Below, one piece after another: positions 51,419-51,781 of a DNA stretch of 51,781 nt. The translations under genes and the position numbers were made by a program. This stretch comes from Actinomycetota bacterium (GTDB lineage Bacteria > Actinomycetota > Acidimicrobiia > Acidimicrobiales > AC-14): contig JBFMCT010000023.1 of the NCBI GenBank assembly GCA_040754375.1, forward strand, positions 1 through 51,781, in the 5' to 3' direction. Within the stretch, counting starts at the first letter, position 1. Every line of letters starts with the position of its first letter. The notes under the pieces were generated by a model, which was given only the letters and a program-made list of their open reading frames with translations, did not search any database and had not been told where the DNA came from.

Positions 51419-51710
51419 ATGAACACGACGACGCAGCGCCTCACGATCACCGTCGACGCCGACCTGATCGAGGCCGGCCACCGCGCTGTGGAGCCCGGAC
51501 GGGCCGCTTCGATCAGCGGCTGGGTGAGCCGGGCACTGCGGGAAATGGTCCACCGGGACCGCAAGCCGGCCCTCTTGGCTTCGGCCGTGGCCGGCTAAGA
51601 GGACGAGCTCGGCGAGATCACCGAGCCGAGGTCGCCGCTCAGAGACACGTCGACCGCCGCCAGGGGACGGTCGTCCGAGGCCCGGGCCCGGCTGGGGCCG
51701 GGCTCGGCTG
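51419..51710 (+). pseudogene. Ribbon-helix-helix antitoxin (VapB-like), broken
   Basis: The intact frame gives 59 residues: TQRLTITVDADLIEAGHRAV, a ribbon-helix-helix DNA-binding start, then SISGWVSRALREMVHRDRK. It ends at TAA (51596-51598) where relatives usually have a tyrosine codon; the next bases continue in frame as EDELGEIT, and after a one-base shift near 51624 as AEVAAQRHVDRRQGTVVRG, which is the usual tail that neutralises a PIN toxin. The protein is therefore probably truncated by a nonsense change and a frameshift. No toxin gene is visible before the window ends. Confidence 0.65.
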
Positions 51711-51781
51711 GGCCGGGCTCGGGCCGCCCGCCTCGGCTGGGCCGGGCTCGGGCCGCCCGCCTCGGCTGGGCCGGGCTCGGG
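51711..51781. repeat. 29-bp tandem repeat at the window edge
   Basis: A 29-base unit begins at 51711 and 51740 and restarts at 51769, cut by the window end. It is made of GGGCTCGG and GCCGCCCGCC words, all G and C apart from two Ts per unit. It falls in the tail of the broken antitoxin frame, where a multiple of 29 would shift the frame. The bases before it (about 51685-51710) are degenerate versions of the same words. Confidence 0.9.

Noticed and set aside
51682-51781. CRISPR-like array at the right edge
   Set aside because: The 29-bp units are directly adjacent with no spacers between them, so this is a simple tandem repeat.
1-51781. tRNA, rRNA or tmRNA genes
   Set aside because: No T-loop, anticodon-arm or rRNA consensus stretches were recognised on either strand.

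Overview
The window is a high-GC stretch of bacterial chromosome with abundant GTG and TTG starts, many 4-base stop/start overlaps and several promoters that sit directly against the start codon (leaderless transcripts). Together with Wzz-BY-kinase fusions and a DUF4012 protein beside surface-polysaccharide genes, this suggests an actinobacterium, possibly of the Acidimicrobiia. That placement is inference; no rRNA or tRNA gene is present to fix it.

Layout. 0-2.1 kb: a 101-bp tandem repeat, a MerR-type regulator under a textbook MerR-type promoter, and an MFS exporter. 2.3-4.3 kb: a stand-alone deaminase of the anti-phage dCTP deaminase (AvcD/DCD) type, convergent with a small unknown gene. 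4.9-12.3 kb: two glycosyltransferases, a Wzz/BY-kinase, a decayed PIN toxin, a UDP-sugar 4-epimerase and a membrane-anchored UDP-sugar 4,6-dehydratase. 12.3-20.3 kb: a complete lasso-peptide gene cluster in the order B1 (PqqD-like), B2 (peptidase), C (cyclase), A (47-aa precursor), nucleotidyltransferase, HprK-like kinase, ABC exporter, second HprK-like kinase, family 2 glycosyltransferase. Most of its junctions overlap, and the dehydratase upstream overlaps B1. 20.5-25.8 kb: a sugar-acid/nucleotide-sugar cassette (2-hydroxyacid dehydrogenase, epimerase, CMP-sugar cytidylyltransferase, two glycosyltransferases). 25.8-30.6 kb: a scar of broken insertion sequences (IS30-like, IS3-like interrupted by an IS21 end) around one sulfotransferase. 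31.1-46.5 kb: the main polysaccharide locus, with a Wzx-type flippase, a Wzy/WaaL-type polymerase or ligase, and two tightly coupled reverse-strand operons for glycosyl transfer, methylation, sulfation, deacetylation, carbamoylation and chain initiation. 47.2-51.8 kb: a second BY-kinase, a small membrane protein, DUF4012, and a broken ribbon-helix-helix antitoxin running into a 29-bp tandem repeat.

How it fits together. The polysaccharide genes describe a Wzx/Wzy-like surface polymer: the initiating phosphoglycosyl transferase (45.1 kb) loads the first sugar on a lipid carrier, glycosyltransferases extend it, the flippase and polymerase export and polymerise it, and the two BY-kinases at either side would set length and activity. 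Two NodU/TobZ carbamoyltransferases, two sulfotransferases, a PIG-L deacetylase and a NodB-type deacetylase suggest a heavily decorated polymer. The lasso cluster inside this locus is the most interesting content. It carries two kinases, a nucleotidyltransferase and a coupled glycosyltransferase, which suggests a phosphorylated and perhaps glycosylated lasso peptide, and its precursor does not place an acidic residue at the usual ring position if the standard leader cleavage rule is applied.
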